Of a DNA stretch of 64,000 bases, positions 51,422 to 59,446 are shown one piece after another (the stretch's first letter is position 1; each line of letters opens with the position of its first letter). The DNA is from Effusibacillus dendaii (GTDB taxonomy: Bacteria > Bacillota > Bacilli > Tumebacillales > Effusibacillaceae): NCBI RefSeq assembly GCF_015097055.1, contig NZ_AP023366.1, forward strand, positions 1,154,501 to 1,218,500. Reading direction: 5' to 3'. Both the position numbers and the translations under genes were made by a program. The notes beneath the pieces are model-generated. The model saw nothing but the letters and a program-made list of their open reading frames with translations, did not search any database and was not told the origin of the DNA.

Positions 51422-51440
51422 ATATGAATAGTCTTCATAT
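51422..51440. promoter_or_regulatory. Inverted repeat upstream of the acid-sugar cluster
   Basis: ATATGAA-TAGTC-TTCATAT is a perfect 7-bp inverted repeat 38 nt upstream of the kinase ATG. It is a candidate operator for the PrpR_N regulator encoded next to it. Confidence 0.5.
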
Positions 51441-51510
51441 TCAACGATACTTGATAACGATGCAAAATTCAACCACCACAAAACCGGACATTCGTTTCAT
51501 TTTGCAACAT

Positions 51511-53376
51511 TCATTCTGTTTCTTTGATTTTCCGCCAAAGCGTAGATCGGTTGATGCCTAGTCTTTTCGCGGCTTTTGACTGGTTGTAATCCTCTTCTGC
51601 CAGTACCCGGCTGATAATTTCCTTTTCGATTTGTTCCAGGGTTTTCCCCGCTATATCCAACGCAACATCGGAATGGACCCCTTCCTTTTCGAAAGACAGC
51701 TCATCCAATATGGACCTTACATCTTCCTCCCGAATGAAATGTTCTTTAGCCGCGATACACATTTTGCGTACGACATTTTTTAACTCCTGGACATTTCCCG
51801 GCCAGTTGGATTCCTTCAGGCGGCTCATGACCTCCGGCCGAATTCCCACGATCTGCTTGCCGAGGATAGGATTGAAAGAAGCGATAAACCAACGCGCCAA
51901 CTCTTCCAAATCTTCTTTCCGGTCACGCAATGGCGGAATCGAAAGAGTCCCCTGATTCATAAGGTGATAGAGGTCTTCTCTGAATTCTCCCTTTACAACA
52001 GAATCCTGAAGGCTTTTCCCGTTCGCCGCGATCAATCTTACATCGAACTGGAAACTGCTTTTCCCCTTGACACGCATAAGCTTCTTTTCCTCAAGTACAT
52101 GGATCAGTTTTGCCTGCAGTGTGATCGGCATCTTGCCAATTTCATCTATAAACAAGGTACCGCCGTCGGCCAATTCGAAAACACCCGGTTTTACACGGTT
52201 GCCTTCATAACCGAACAGTTCACATTCCAGCTGTTCCTCTTTGTAGGCTTCACAGTTCAGGAAAACAAAAGGAAATTCATGACGGTCTGAAGCATTATGA
52301 ATCGCCTCGGCGATACTCGTTTTGCCGGTGCCCGGCTCGCCATAAATCAGGATCGGCAGATCATTTCTGCTGTATTGTTTTGCGATCTTTACAGTCTCTT
52401 GCATACGGGGAGATTTATGCACCAGATGGTTGAAATGCATGCGCGCTTTGTATCCGCTGTCGGCGAGCCTGTTCCGGATTCGGCTCTCCACCCTTTGCAG
52501 CTTGCGCAACGTTTGCAGAAATGCAACCGCTCCGTTTCCGCCGCGCAAGGAAATCGGCTGCTTGCTCACTACCACTTCTTCGCCGTTAAGCGTCACTACC
52601 TCTTCCTCTCTATGACCGAGAGTCAAAATCGATTCAAAGTTGAGATGAGGATCAACCTCTCCCGCTTTTCGCCCGCTTACTTCAGCCGCTTTCTGGCTGA
52701 AAAATTCTTCCGCTTTCCGGTTGAATGCATAAATTTTACCCTCACTGTCAACCGCCACAATGCCCTCTCTGCAGGAATCTACCAGCGCCGCAAACATTTC
52801 CCTTGATGCTTTCTCTTTCTTCACATAATAGGAAAGATGCTCCGCGTCACGGATTGATTCCAAAACCGCTTCCTTGCCGGAAGTGATCAGAATGGAATTG
52901 ATGCCATGTTGGGCAGCGATCGAAGTGGAAATCACGTCTCCGATAATCACCTCAATCCCCTGTCCGATCGCCTCACGGATCCTGCTTTCCACTTCTCTCT
53001 CTTCCTGAATGGGAAAAAAGGTCAGGTTCATATCGAGTAAATCACCGATCACGTCCGCACCCTGGATGATATTGAGGTAGCTCATCAAGCCGATTTTGCC
53101 GGGATACCCCTTTACAAGCGTCAATGTTCGCATAATATCGTATCCCGATACCTTGACCTCAACCACCGGAAGCTTGCAGTGTTCCCGCAACAACAGAGCC
53201 GTAGCGCCCCGGCTGATGATTACCTCATACCCTTCGCTCTCCAATTTCTGAGCAAGCGCCAACCCCTTATAAAGATCTCCCACTTCGACATGGATGTCAG
53301 AATCCAATTCTTCACTCACTTCAAGGAACAGATCTTTAAACCCCTGGTAGGGTGCAATCACTAATATTTTAGCCAT
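51511..53376 (-). CDS. PrpR_N-PAS-AAA+-HTH regulator lacking GAFTGA
   Basis: This enhancer-binding-protein-like regulator has 621 aa from ATG 53376 (AAGGGG upstream). Order: PrpR_N sensor (about 1-180), PAS (about 195-290), AAA+ with Walker A GEPGTGKT (346-353) and Walker B TLFIDEIG (407-414), arginine-finger region FREDLYHLM, and a C-terminal Fis-type helix-turn-helix (NQSKAAKRLGINRSTLWRKI). After ELFGYEG (386-392) the GAFTGA loop that touches sigma-54 is missing; the sequence goes straight to GVFELADGG. It lies upstream of and in line with the acid-sugar cluster and is its likely regulator. Confidence 0.92.
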   Translation of the reverse strand: MAKILVIAPYQGFKDLFLEVSEELDSDIHVEVGDLYKGLALAQKLESEGYEVIISRGATALLLREHCKLPVVEVKVSGYDIMRTLTLVKGYPGKIGLMSYLNIIQGADVIGDLLDMNLTFFPIQEEREVESRIREAIGQGIEVIIGDVISTSIAAQHGINSILITSGKEAVLESIRDAEHLSYYVKKEKASREMFAALVDSCREGIVAVDSEGKIYAFNRKAEEFFSQKAAEVSGRKAGEVDPHLNFESILTLGHREEEVVTLNGEEVVVSKQPISLRGGNGAVAFLQTLRKLQRVESRIRNRLADSGYKARMHFNHLVHKSPRMQETVKIAKQYSRNDLPILIYGEPGTGKTSIAEAIHNASDRHEFPFVFLNCEAYKEEQLECELFGYEGNRVKPGVFELADGGTLFIDEIGKMPITLQAKLIHVLEEKKLMRVKGKSSFQFDVRLIAANGKSLQDSVVKGEFREDLYHLMNQGTLSIPPLRDRKEDLEELARWFIASFNPILGKQIVGIRPEVMSRLKESNWPGNVQELKNVVRKMCIAAKEHFIREEDVRSILDELSFEKEGVHSDVALDIAGKTLEQIEKEIISRVLAEEDYNQSKAAKRLGINRSTLWRKIKETE

Positions 53377-53430
53377 AGGAACCCCTTGCTTTTTTACGCA
53401 ACAGTTAGATTGTTGCATTTTGATACACCC

Positions 53431-53459
53431 AGTATACAGAAAAAAGGGGACCGATTCAA
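53431..53459 (-). promoter_or_regulatory. Sigma-A-type promoter of the PrpR_N regulator
   Basis: TTGAAT (53459-53454), 17 nt and TATACT (53436-53431) on the minus strand, 55 nt upstream of the regulator ATG. Confidence 0.6.
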
Positions 53460-53463
53460 TCGG
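53440..53463 (-). terminator. Weak terminator after the YitT-like gene
   Basis: CCGAT-TGA-ATCGG followed by TCCCCTTTTTT on the minus strand. The stem is only 5 bp, and it overlaps the regulator promoter. Confidence 0.4.
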
Positions 53464-53488
53464 ACTTGCTTGTCATGGGGACTGGACT

Positions 53489-54091
53489 TTATGCACTTCT
53501 CTGCAGATTTTTGGTTGCCGATTTTGCTTTCAGCAGGGCACTTACCGTAAAAACCCCCAAGGAACTGAAAGCGGTCAACAGCAGCGAAAACAAAGTTTCG
53601 CGCGCACCCACCACGAAAAACCCCAAAGGAAAAACGGATGAGTCGATAAGAAAAATCGATCTACTTAGTGACCAACCGTATCTTTGGTGTACCATTTTTC
53701 CCAGCAATGATCCTCCCCCCAGACTCGCATTGAAGTGGGCCAATACCCCCAACGCAGTTCCCATCCAGAACCCACCCACAATGCTTCCCACCCACACGTT
53801 GTGAACTCCAAAGCGCAGCAGCGGATTCTGCAGCACCCCGATAACGAGAGAGGAAACAGCCATACAAACAACCGAATTGTAAAACAGGTTTCTGTAGAAC
53901 AGAAAGGCCAGTAAAAACAGCGGGAGATTCAAAAGAAAGATTCCCAAGCCGATATTGAGGCCAAACACATAATACGCCATCAGACTTAGACCTGTCATAC
54001 CGCCGTTCATGATTTTGTTGGGTACGGCGAACAACAAATTGCCTACAGCGAAGAACACAATCGTTATGAATATATACAAGTAGTTTTTCAT
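53489..54091 (-). CDS. YitT-family membrane protein, short form
   Basis: This integral membrane protein of 200 aa has about five or six hydrophobic helices. The N-terminal FFAVGNLLFAVPNKIMNGGMTG (about 14-35) and the LGGGSLLG segment near 124-131 fit the YitT (DUF161) family. The soluble DUF2179 domain usually found at the C-terminus is absent. Function of the family is not established. It is the last gene of the operon, 28 nt after the 3-hydroxyacyl-CoA dehydrogenase. Confidence 0.82.
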   Translation of the reverse strand: MKNYLYIFITIVFFAVGNLLFAVPNKIMNGGMTGLSLMAYYVFGLNIGLGIFLLNLPLFLLAFLFYRNLFYNSVVCMAVSSLVIGVLQNPLLRFGVHNVWVGSIVGGFWMGTALGVLAHFNASLGGGSLLGKMVHQRYGWSLSRSIFLIDSSVFPLGFFVVGARETLFSLLLTAFSSLGVFTVSALLKAKSATKNLQRSA

Positions 54092-54119
54092 TCCGCTTCC
54101 TTCTGTCTGAATTTGAATG

Positions 54120-55076
54120 TTAATAGTTTCTACGCTCGTTTTTGAGATCTTTCTTGATCCATTCGATCAGTTCTCTTTCACGTTCTTCATTCATGCGGCG
54201 GGACAATTCCGGGGTCCATTGATAAAATCCGGCCCCGGTTTTCTGACCGAATTTCCCTTCTTCTGCGAGTCTGCGCATCGTTTCCAACGAGCCTTTCGCG
54301 GTGCTGAGGTCGGGGAACAAATAGCTGGAGATTGAATGAAAAACGTCGAGTCCTCCCATGTCAGCAGTCATAAACGGTCCGGTTACCGGAAGGCGTCGGC
54401 CGATGCCGTAGCGGACAGCCGCATCGATGTCTTCCATCTTGGCAACACCCTGCTCAAGCAAATATTGCGCTTCGCGAAACAACGCGTATTGCAGCCGGTT
54501 GCCGATCGATCCCAGAACGTCTTTTTGAACCAAAATCGGCTTTTTATTCATCGCGTTCAACAGCTTCAGAGAGCGGTCAATTGTATCCTGCGACGTCTTT
54601 TCTCCACGCACCACTTCGACCAGCGGGATCAGGTGGGCCGGATTCCAGAAATGGGTTACGATCGTACGCCCGGCATGAACGGTTTGCAGAGCGATCTCTG
54701 TCGGACTCAGACCGGATGTGTTGCTGGCCAGCACCACATGGGGCGGACACTGCCGATCCAGTTTTCTGAACAGATCCTGTTTGAGGGAGAGAATCTCGGG
54801 GACCGCCTCAATGATAAACGTAGCGTCCGCAATACACTCTTCCATCGATAGGGTAAACTGAACGCGAGCTTCCATCTGAACGCGTTCCTCGCTTCTGATG
54901 ATATCATAATTCTGCAAAACATCCAGTCTTTCGGCTACTCCTTCACGTCCTCTCGTCAGATCTTCCTCACTGTTCCCCCAAACCTTGATATCCAATCCGG
55001 ACCATACGGCGGCAACGGCAATCGAATGCCCCATCGTTCCCGCGCCCAGAATGGAAACTCTTTCTGCAGCAGGCAT
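54120..55076 (-). CDS. 3-hydroxyacyl-CoA dehydrogenase family protein
   Basis: This NAD-dependent L-3-hydroxyacyl-CoA dehydrogenase-type protein has 318 aa from ATG 55076; GTG 55079 is equally possible, with AGGAGG upstream. It has an N-terminal Rossmann fold VSILGAGTMGHSIAVAAVW (about 7-25), the catalytic His in VTHFWNPAHLIPLVEVV (about 133-149) and a C-terminal helical domain with DIDAAVRYGIGRRLP. Short-chain members include lambda-crystallin/L-gulonate dehydrogenases and carnitine dehydrogenase, so a small hydroxyacid substrate is as likely as an acyl-CoA. It follows the SDR gene closely. Confidence 0.88.
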   Translation of the reverse strand: MPAAERVSILGAGTMGHSIAVAAVWSGLDIKVWGNSEEDLTRGREGVAERLDVLQNYDIIRSEERVQMEARVQFTLSMEECIADATFIIEAVPEILSLKQDLFRKLDRQCPPHVVLASNTSGLSPTEIALQTVHAGRTIVTHFWNPAHLIPLVEVVRGEKTSQDTIDRSLKLLNAMNKKPILVQKDVLGSIGNRLQYALFREAQYLLEQGVAKMEDIDAAVRYGIGRRLPVTGPFMTADMGGLDVFHSISSYLFPDLSTAKGSLETMRRLAEEGKFGQKTGAGFYQWTPELSRRMNEERERELIEWIKKDLKNERRNY

Positions 55077-55103
55077 CACTGTTCTTTCCTCCTTTACAAT
55101 CAA

Positions 55104-55871
55104 TCAGATAGCCGTCCAGCCGCCGTCTACACGAATCGTGTCGCCTGTAACAAAATTGGCCAGATCGGAAGCAAGATACAAAACAGCGCCCGTTACGTCA
55201 GATGGAGCCGCCAGCTTGCCCAAAGGAATGCGACCAAGCACGTCCTTTCGAAAATCCTCGTCCGCGAGCATTTTGGAGGTCAGTTCTGTTTCAATGAAGG
55301 TAGGAGCAACCGCATTCACCTTAATGTTGTATGGGGCCCACTCAATGGCCAACGCTTTTGTCAGCTGCACAGCGCCGCCTTTGCTGGAACAATAAGCCGC
55401 TCTTTTTATGTAGCCTACAAACGCCATTTGCGACACAATGTTGATAATTTTGCCCCACTGCTGCGGGATCATATAGTTCCCTGCCCGCTGTGACGCGAAA
55501 AAAGTCCCTTTCAGATTGGTGTCAAGAATACGGTCCCAATCCCCTTCTGTTACTTCCAACGCAGGCTTTGCAATGTTGATTCCCGCGTTATTGACCAAAA
55601 TATCGATGCCACCCAGGCGAGAAACCGCTTCATCCACCATGTGGTAAACGCTGGCAACATCCTGCATGTCTGCAGAGAGATAGGAGCAATCAGGCTGGAA
55701 AGCCTTGATCTCCTCCGTTGTCTTCGCCAACACCGACTCATCCCGGCCTGTTATCACAATCCGGGAACCAAGCTTGGCAAAAGCCAGTGCAATATCCCGG
55801 CCGATCCCTTTGCTGCCGCCCGTAATCAACACCCTTTTCCCTTTCAATTCCGAAAAATAAGACATTTCCAT
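55104..55871 (-). CDS. SDR-family oxidoreductase
   Basis: This classical short-chain dehydrogenase/reductase of 255 aa has the cofactor motif ITGGSKGIGRDIALAF (about 17-32), NNAGIN (about 92-97), a catalytic Ser region, the YCSSKGG (Tyr-x3-Lys) active site near 157-163, and the C-terminal GDTIRVDGGW. The resemblance is to gluconate 5-dehydrogenase and FabG-like enzymes; substrate is unknown. It lies between the iron alcohol dehydrogenase and the 3-hydroxyacyl-CoA dehydrogenase. A terminator and repeat copy B separate it from the upstream genes. Confidence 0.92.
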   Translation of the reverse strand: MEMSYFSELKGKRVLITGGSKGIGRDIALAFAKLGSRIVITGRDESVLAKTTEEIKAFQPDCSYLSADMQDVASVYHMVDEAVSRLGGIDILVNNAGINIAKPALEVTEGDWDRILDTNLKGTFFASQRAGNYMIPQQWGKIINIVSQMAFVGYIKRAAYCSSKGGAVQLTKALAIEWAPYNIKVNAVAPTFIETELTSKMLADEDFRKDVLGRIPLGKLAAPSDVTGAVLYLASDLANFVTGDTIRVDGGWTAI

Positions 55872-55990
55872 TCACCCCTTGTTCCGGTTTATCAACTTTC
55901 TGATAGGTTAGGCGTTCCAAACTTCGTCGGATTCGAACTCGTCTTCTTTCTACGTTTATGCGTACCAACCTGCCTCCATCTCTTTCACAA

Positions 55991-56024
55991 AGAAAAATGG
56001 GTACCCCATAGCACGGAGGTACCC
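55991..56024 (-). terminator. Hairpin terminator after repeat copy B
   Basis: GGGTACC-TCCGTGCTATG-GGGTACCC (minus strand) with an ATTTTTC tail, between the iron alcohol dehydrogenase and the SDR gene. Confidence 0.7.
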
Positions 56025-56030
56025 TATTCA

Positions 56031-56119
56031 GTCGATAGGATTTATAAATTTTATCCTATCGACATAAGGGCAACTAGGGTTCGCCTGCGCTTAGGCTTGG
56101 CGAAGCCAAGTTTTCTTTA
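56031..56119 (-). repeat. Palindromic intergenic repeat, copy B
   Basis: On the minus strand it reads AAAGAAAACTTGGCTTCGCCAAGCC in two paired halves, then TAAGCGCAGGCG, CTAGTTGCCCTTAT, and the palindrome GTCGATAGGA...TCCTATCGAC. It matches copy A nearly throughout, with small substitutions and indels. Here the AAAGAAAAC end, not the palindrome, lies next to the stop codon of the iron alcohol dehydrogenase at 56121. Confidence 0.92.
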
Positions 56120-56120
56120 T

Positions 56121-57278
56121 TTATACTCCTGCGTAAGCTTCACGATAGATTTGTTCAATCTCTCGGATGGTCAGCCAGCGCGGATTGTTGTTTAACAGAC
56201 GGTCCACCTTGCTTGCTTCTTCCGCCAAAGCCGGAATGTCCGCCTCCGTCAAGCCTTTCACTTCTTTCATTTTCGGAATTCCGACGTCTTCCGAAAGTTT
56301 TGCCATCGCTTGAACCGCACGGTCTGCCGCTTCGCGCAGGGAAAGACCTTCTACATTCTCTCCCATCGCTTTTGCCACTTCCGCAAATTTTTCAATGTTC
56401 GAGACCACATTGTATTTCATCACATAAGGGAGCAGCATCGAATTGGATACGCCATGTGTGACATGAAACTTTCCGCCGAGCGGATATGCAAGTGCGTGGA
56501 CGGCGCCTACCCCCGCATTGCCGAGTGAAATACCAGCCAGCAGACTGCCCATCGCCATATCTTCCCGCGCTTTGATGTCTTTTCCGTTATATACGGCCTT
56601 GCGAAGTGAGCGGGAGATCACCTTGATCGCTTGAAGTGCAATTCCGTCGGTCAGTTCGCTGGCCCGAATGGCGGTATACGATTCAACTGCGTGCACCAGC
56701 GCGTCCATGCCGGATGCCGCAGTCACACCCGGCGGGCAAGTCACAGTCATGCCCGCGTCAACAATCGCCACATCAGGTAAAAGAAACGGACTTACGATTC
56801 CCTTCTTCACATTGTCACGAATATCCGTAAAGATCGCGTTGTAAGTCACTTCGCTGCCGGTACCCGATGTGGTGGGAATCAATATAAAAGGAATTCCTTT
56901 GTTTTTAACCTTTTCGATGCCAATAAAATCGCGCACATCCTCGTTATTGGTCATCATAATCGAAAGGACTTTCGTGATATCGAGAGCGGACCCGCCTCCG
57001 ACACCTACAAATAAATCGTAGCCCTTTCCTTTGATTTTCCCTGCCATTTCTTCGAGATTTTCAAACGGAGGCTCGGGTATCACTTCATCGATAATATCGA
57101 ACGAGATGCCGCCAAAGTGTTCGGTTACTTTTGTGACAAGACCTGTTTGATTAATGATCTTATCGGTAATAACAAGAATTTTCGTTGCTCCGAGCTTTTT
57201 CGCTTCAATTCCGACTTGCGAAACCGATCCTACTCCTGTGATGAGAACGCCAGGCGCTCGAAAAAATGATAAACTCAT
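56121..57278 (-). CDS. Iron-containing alcohol dehydrogenase (second)
   Basis: This group III iron-dependent alcohol dehydrogenase has 385 aa. It has the dinucleotide motif VGVGGGSALDITK (about 91-103), TTSGTGSEVT, and metal ligands in DALVHAVESY and VHALAYPLGG...VTHG. Enzymes of this group oxidise 1,2- or 1,3-diols or reduce small aldehydes. It lies 15 nt after the aldehyde dehydrogenase gene. The pair suggests alcohol to aldehyde to acid conversion of the substrate imported by the Liv-type system. Confidence 0.93.
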   Translation of the reverse strand: MSLSFFRAPGVLITGVGSVSQVGIEAKKLGATKILVITDKIINQTGLVTKVTEHFGGISFDIIDEVIPEPPFENLEEMAGKIKGKGYDLFVGVGGGSALDITKVLSIMMTNNEDVRDFIGIEKVKNKGIPFILIPTTSGTGSEVTYNAIFTDIRDNVKKGIVSPFLLPDVAIVDAGMTVTCPPGVTAASGMDALVHAVESYTAIRASELTDGIALQAIKVISRSLRKAVYNGKDIKAREDMAMGSLLAGISLGNAGVGAVHALAYPLGGKFHVTHGVSNSMLLPYVMKYNVVSNIEKFAEVAKAMGENVEGLSLREAADRAVQAMAKLSEDVGIPKMKEVKGLTEADIPALAEEASKVDRLLNNNPRWLTIREIEQIYREAYAGV

Positions 57279-57293
57279 GACCGCAGCCCCCTA

Positions 57294-58727
57294 TTAAGAA
57301 AGTCGAATTCCGATAAATTTGGTTTCCATCATGTCGTCGATGGCGAATTTCACGCCCTCTTTGCCAATTCCGCTTTGTTTGACTCCGCCATATGGAATAT
57401 GGTCATAGCGAACGGTTGAAATCTCGTTGATCCACACACCGCCCGTTTCAAGCTGATCCGCAAGACGGAATGCACGGTCGATATCTTTTGTGAACACACC
57501 TGCTTGCAGCCCATAATCGGAGTTATTCGCAGCTGCGATCACTTCCTCTTCTGTTTCGAATGGAATGACGCAAACAAGCGGAGCGAACACTTCTTGACAG
57601 ACTACTTTCATAGCAGGTTCCACGTCGACCAGTACGGTTGGCAAATAGCTTTGCCCCTCACGTTTTCCTCCTGTGAGCACCCTTGCTCCCTGTTTTACCG
57701 CCTCATCAACCCACGCTTCGATGCGGTTTGCAGCGTCCTGAGTGATCATTGGACCGACATCGGTTGTCTCATCAAGGGGATTTCCTACCTTGAGCGTTTC
57801 GACAAGCGGAATGAATTTATCAAGAAAGGATTGATACACATCTGTTTGAACATAAATTCGTTGAACGGAAATGCAGGCTTGACCCGCAAAAGAAAATCCG
57901 CCTTTCACCATGCTCGTTGCCGCAAGATCCAGATTCGCATCTGCAAAGATGATATTCGGCGAGTTGGAGCCAAGTTCAAGTGTGACTTTCTTGTTTCCAG
58001 CCATTTCTTTAATTTTGAATCCAACAGGGCCGCTGCCGGTGAATGTTACTTTTTTCACCAGAGGATGCGTAACGAGCGGTTCTCCTAATGCAACCCCGGT
58101 TCCCATAACAATGTTAAGCGCACCCTTTGGAAGACCTGCCTTATCGAAAATCTCAGCCAGCAAAATTGAGCTGAGAGGAGTTTTTTCAGCCGGTTTTAAC
58201 ACAACAGTATTTCCAGCGGCAAATGCTGGCGCTAATTTATGCAGCACCAAATTAAGCGGGAAGTTAAACGGCGTGATCGCCAATACAACTCCAAGCGGGT
58301 ATTTCTTTGACATGCCGATCCGGTTTTCGCCGCCAACCGCAGCGTCAAGCGGGATCAATTCTCCGACAATGTTTTTTGCTTCTTCACTGGCAAAACGCAG
58401 AACTTGCACGGCGCGCCCTACTTCTCCCCGCGCATCGCGGATCGGTTTTCCCGCTTCTTGCGACAATAAAGCAGCAAAGCGTTCCGAATCACTTTCGATC
58501 AGATCCGCCGCTTTCCGGAGGATTCTGGAACGTTCATGAGCGGGAAGTTGCTTCATAGTGTCATGAAATACACGATGAGCGACCTCTACCGCCTGATTGG
58601 CATCTTCCAACGTGGCAAAATCTATCGTTCCAATCAATTCCTGGTTATAGGGATTGTGTACTTCAAACGAAGTGCGTCCTCCCCCTACAAGCATTTCACC
58701 GTTAATGAATGAACCAAATCGATACAT
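57294..58727 (-). CDS. NAD(P)-dependent aldehyde dehydrogenase
   Basis: This aldehyde dehydrogenase of 477 aa has the Rossmann segment FTGSGPVGFKI (about 226-236), the catalytic Glu in LELGSNSPNIIFAD (about 247-260) and the catalytic Cys in FAGQACISVQRIY (about 275-287). The closest-looking groups are lactaldehyde/glycolaldehyde- and non-phosphorylating glyceraldehyde 3-phosphate dehydrogenases. It lies between livF (14-nt gap) and the iron alcohol dehydrogenase, which makes a diol- or aldehyde-derived substrate likely. Confidence 0.93.
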   Translation of the reverse strand: MYRFGSFINGEMLVGGGRTSFEVHNPYNQELIGTIDFATLEDANQAVEVAHRVFHDTMKQLPAHERSRILRKAADLIESDSERFAALLSQEAGKPIRDARGEVGRAVQVLRFASEEAKNIVGELIPLDAAVGGENRIGMSKKYPLGVVLAITPFNFPLNLVLHKLAPAFAAGNTVVLKPAEKTPLSSILLAEIFDKAGLPKGALNIVMGTGVALGEPLVTHPLVKKVTFTGSGPVGFKIKEMAGNKKVTLELGSNSPNIIFADANLDLAATSMVKGGFSFAGQACISVQRIYVQTDVYQSFLDKFIPLVETLKVGNPLDETTDVGPMITQDAANRIEAWVDEAVKQGARVLTGGKREGQSYLPTVLVDVEPAMKVVCQEVFAPLVCVIPFETEEEVIAAANNSDYGLQAGVFTKDIDRAFRLADQLETGGVWINEISTVRYDHIPYGGVKQSGIGKEGVKFAIDDMMETKFIGIRLS

Positions 58728-58741
58728 TCTGTTTGCCCCCT

Positions 58742-59446
58742 CTACATTCCCAAGAATGCTTTTTTGACGTGTTCATTGTTGAGCAGATCCGTTCCCGGCC
58801 CTTCCAGTGAGATCGATCCATTTTCCAATACATAGGAACGATCCACGATTTGCAGTGTCTGTTTCACGTTTTGCTCGACAAGCATAATGGTGATTCCGCG
58901 CTTGCTGATTTGCCGGATCAATTGAAAAAGCTGCTTCACCAGCAAAGGTGACAGGCCAAGCGAAGGTTCGTCAAACATCAACAGTTTCGGCCGGCTCATG
59001 AGGGCGCGTCCGATTGCGACCATCTGTTGTTCACCGCCGCTTAAAGTTTTAGCAATCTGGTTCTCTCTTTCTTTCAGGCGCGGAAGCAGTTGATAGATTT
59101 CCTCCAATGTTTCCCGGCGGTGCTTTTTCGCTTCCGGAATGGTAGATCCCAGCAGAAGATTATCCTTTACCGTCATCAGCGGGAACAAACGCCTTCCTTC
59201 CGGAACCTGGGCAATTCCAAGGCCCACTCGCTCATGCGCCGGAACAGCGGTAATATCCTTGCCCTGAAATTCAACGGTTCCACTCGTTAAATTCCGCATT
59301 CCGGAAATCGCGTTAATCAGCGTTGATTTTCCGGCGCCATTACTTCCGACGATGCTAACAATTTCTCCTTCGGCAACTTGCAAGCTGACTCCGCTCAATG
59401 CTTGCATGCCGCCGTAGTGCACAGATAAATGGTTGACTTTAAGCAT
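58742..59446 (-). CDS. livF: Branched-chain-type ABC transporter ATPase LivF
   Basis: This is the second ATPase of a HAAT (Liv)-type importer, 234 aa. It has Walker A GSNGAGKS (about 34-41), the signature LSGGEQQM (about 135-142), Walker B LLMFDEPSLGLSP and the H-loop replaced by the usual LivF pattern MLVEQN. The ATG at 59446 overlaps the livG stop by 8 nt. Substrate specificity is set by the binding protein and need not be an amino acid. Confidence 0.94.
   Translation of the reverse strand: MLKVNHLSVHYGGMQALSGVSLQVAEGEIVSIVGSNGAGKSTLINAISGMRNLTSGTVEFQGKDITAVPAHERVGLGIAQVPEGRRLFPLMTVKDNLLLGSTIPEAKKHRRETLEEIYQLLPRLKERENQIAKTLSGGEQQMVAIGRALMSRPKLLMFDEPSLGLSPLLVKQLFQLIRQISKRGITIMLVEQNVKQTLQIVDRSYVLENGSISLEGPGTDLLNNEHVKKAFLGM

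Noticed and set aside
51385-51510. Sigma-54 (-24/-12) promoter before the DUF1537 kinase
   Set aside because: The best candidate, TGG...TTGCA on the minus strand, has one base too few between the GG and GC elements, and the regulator lacks GAFTGA.
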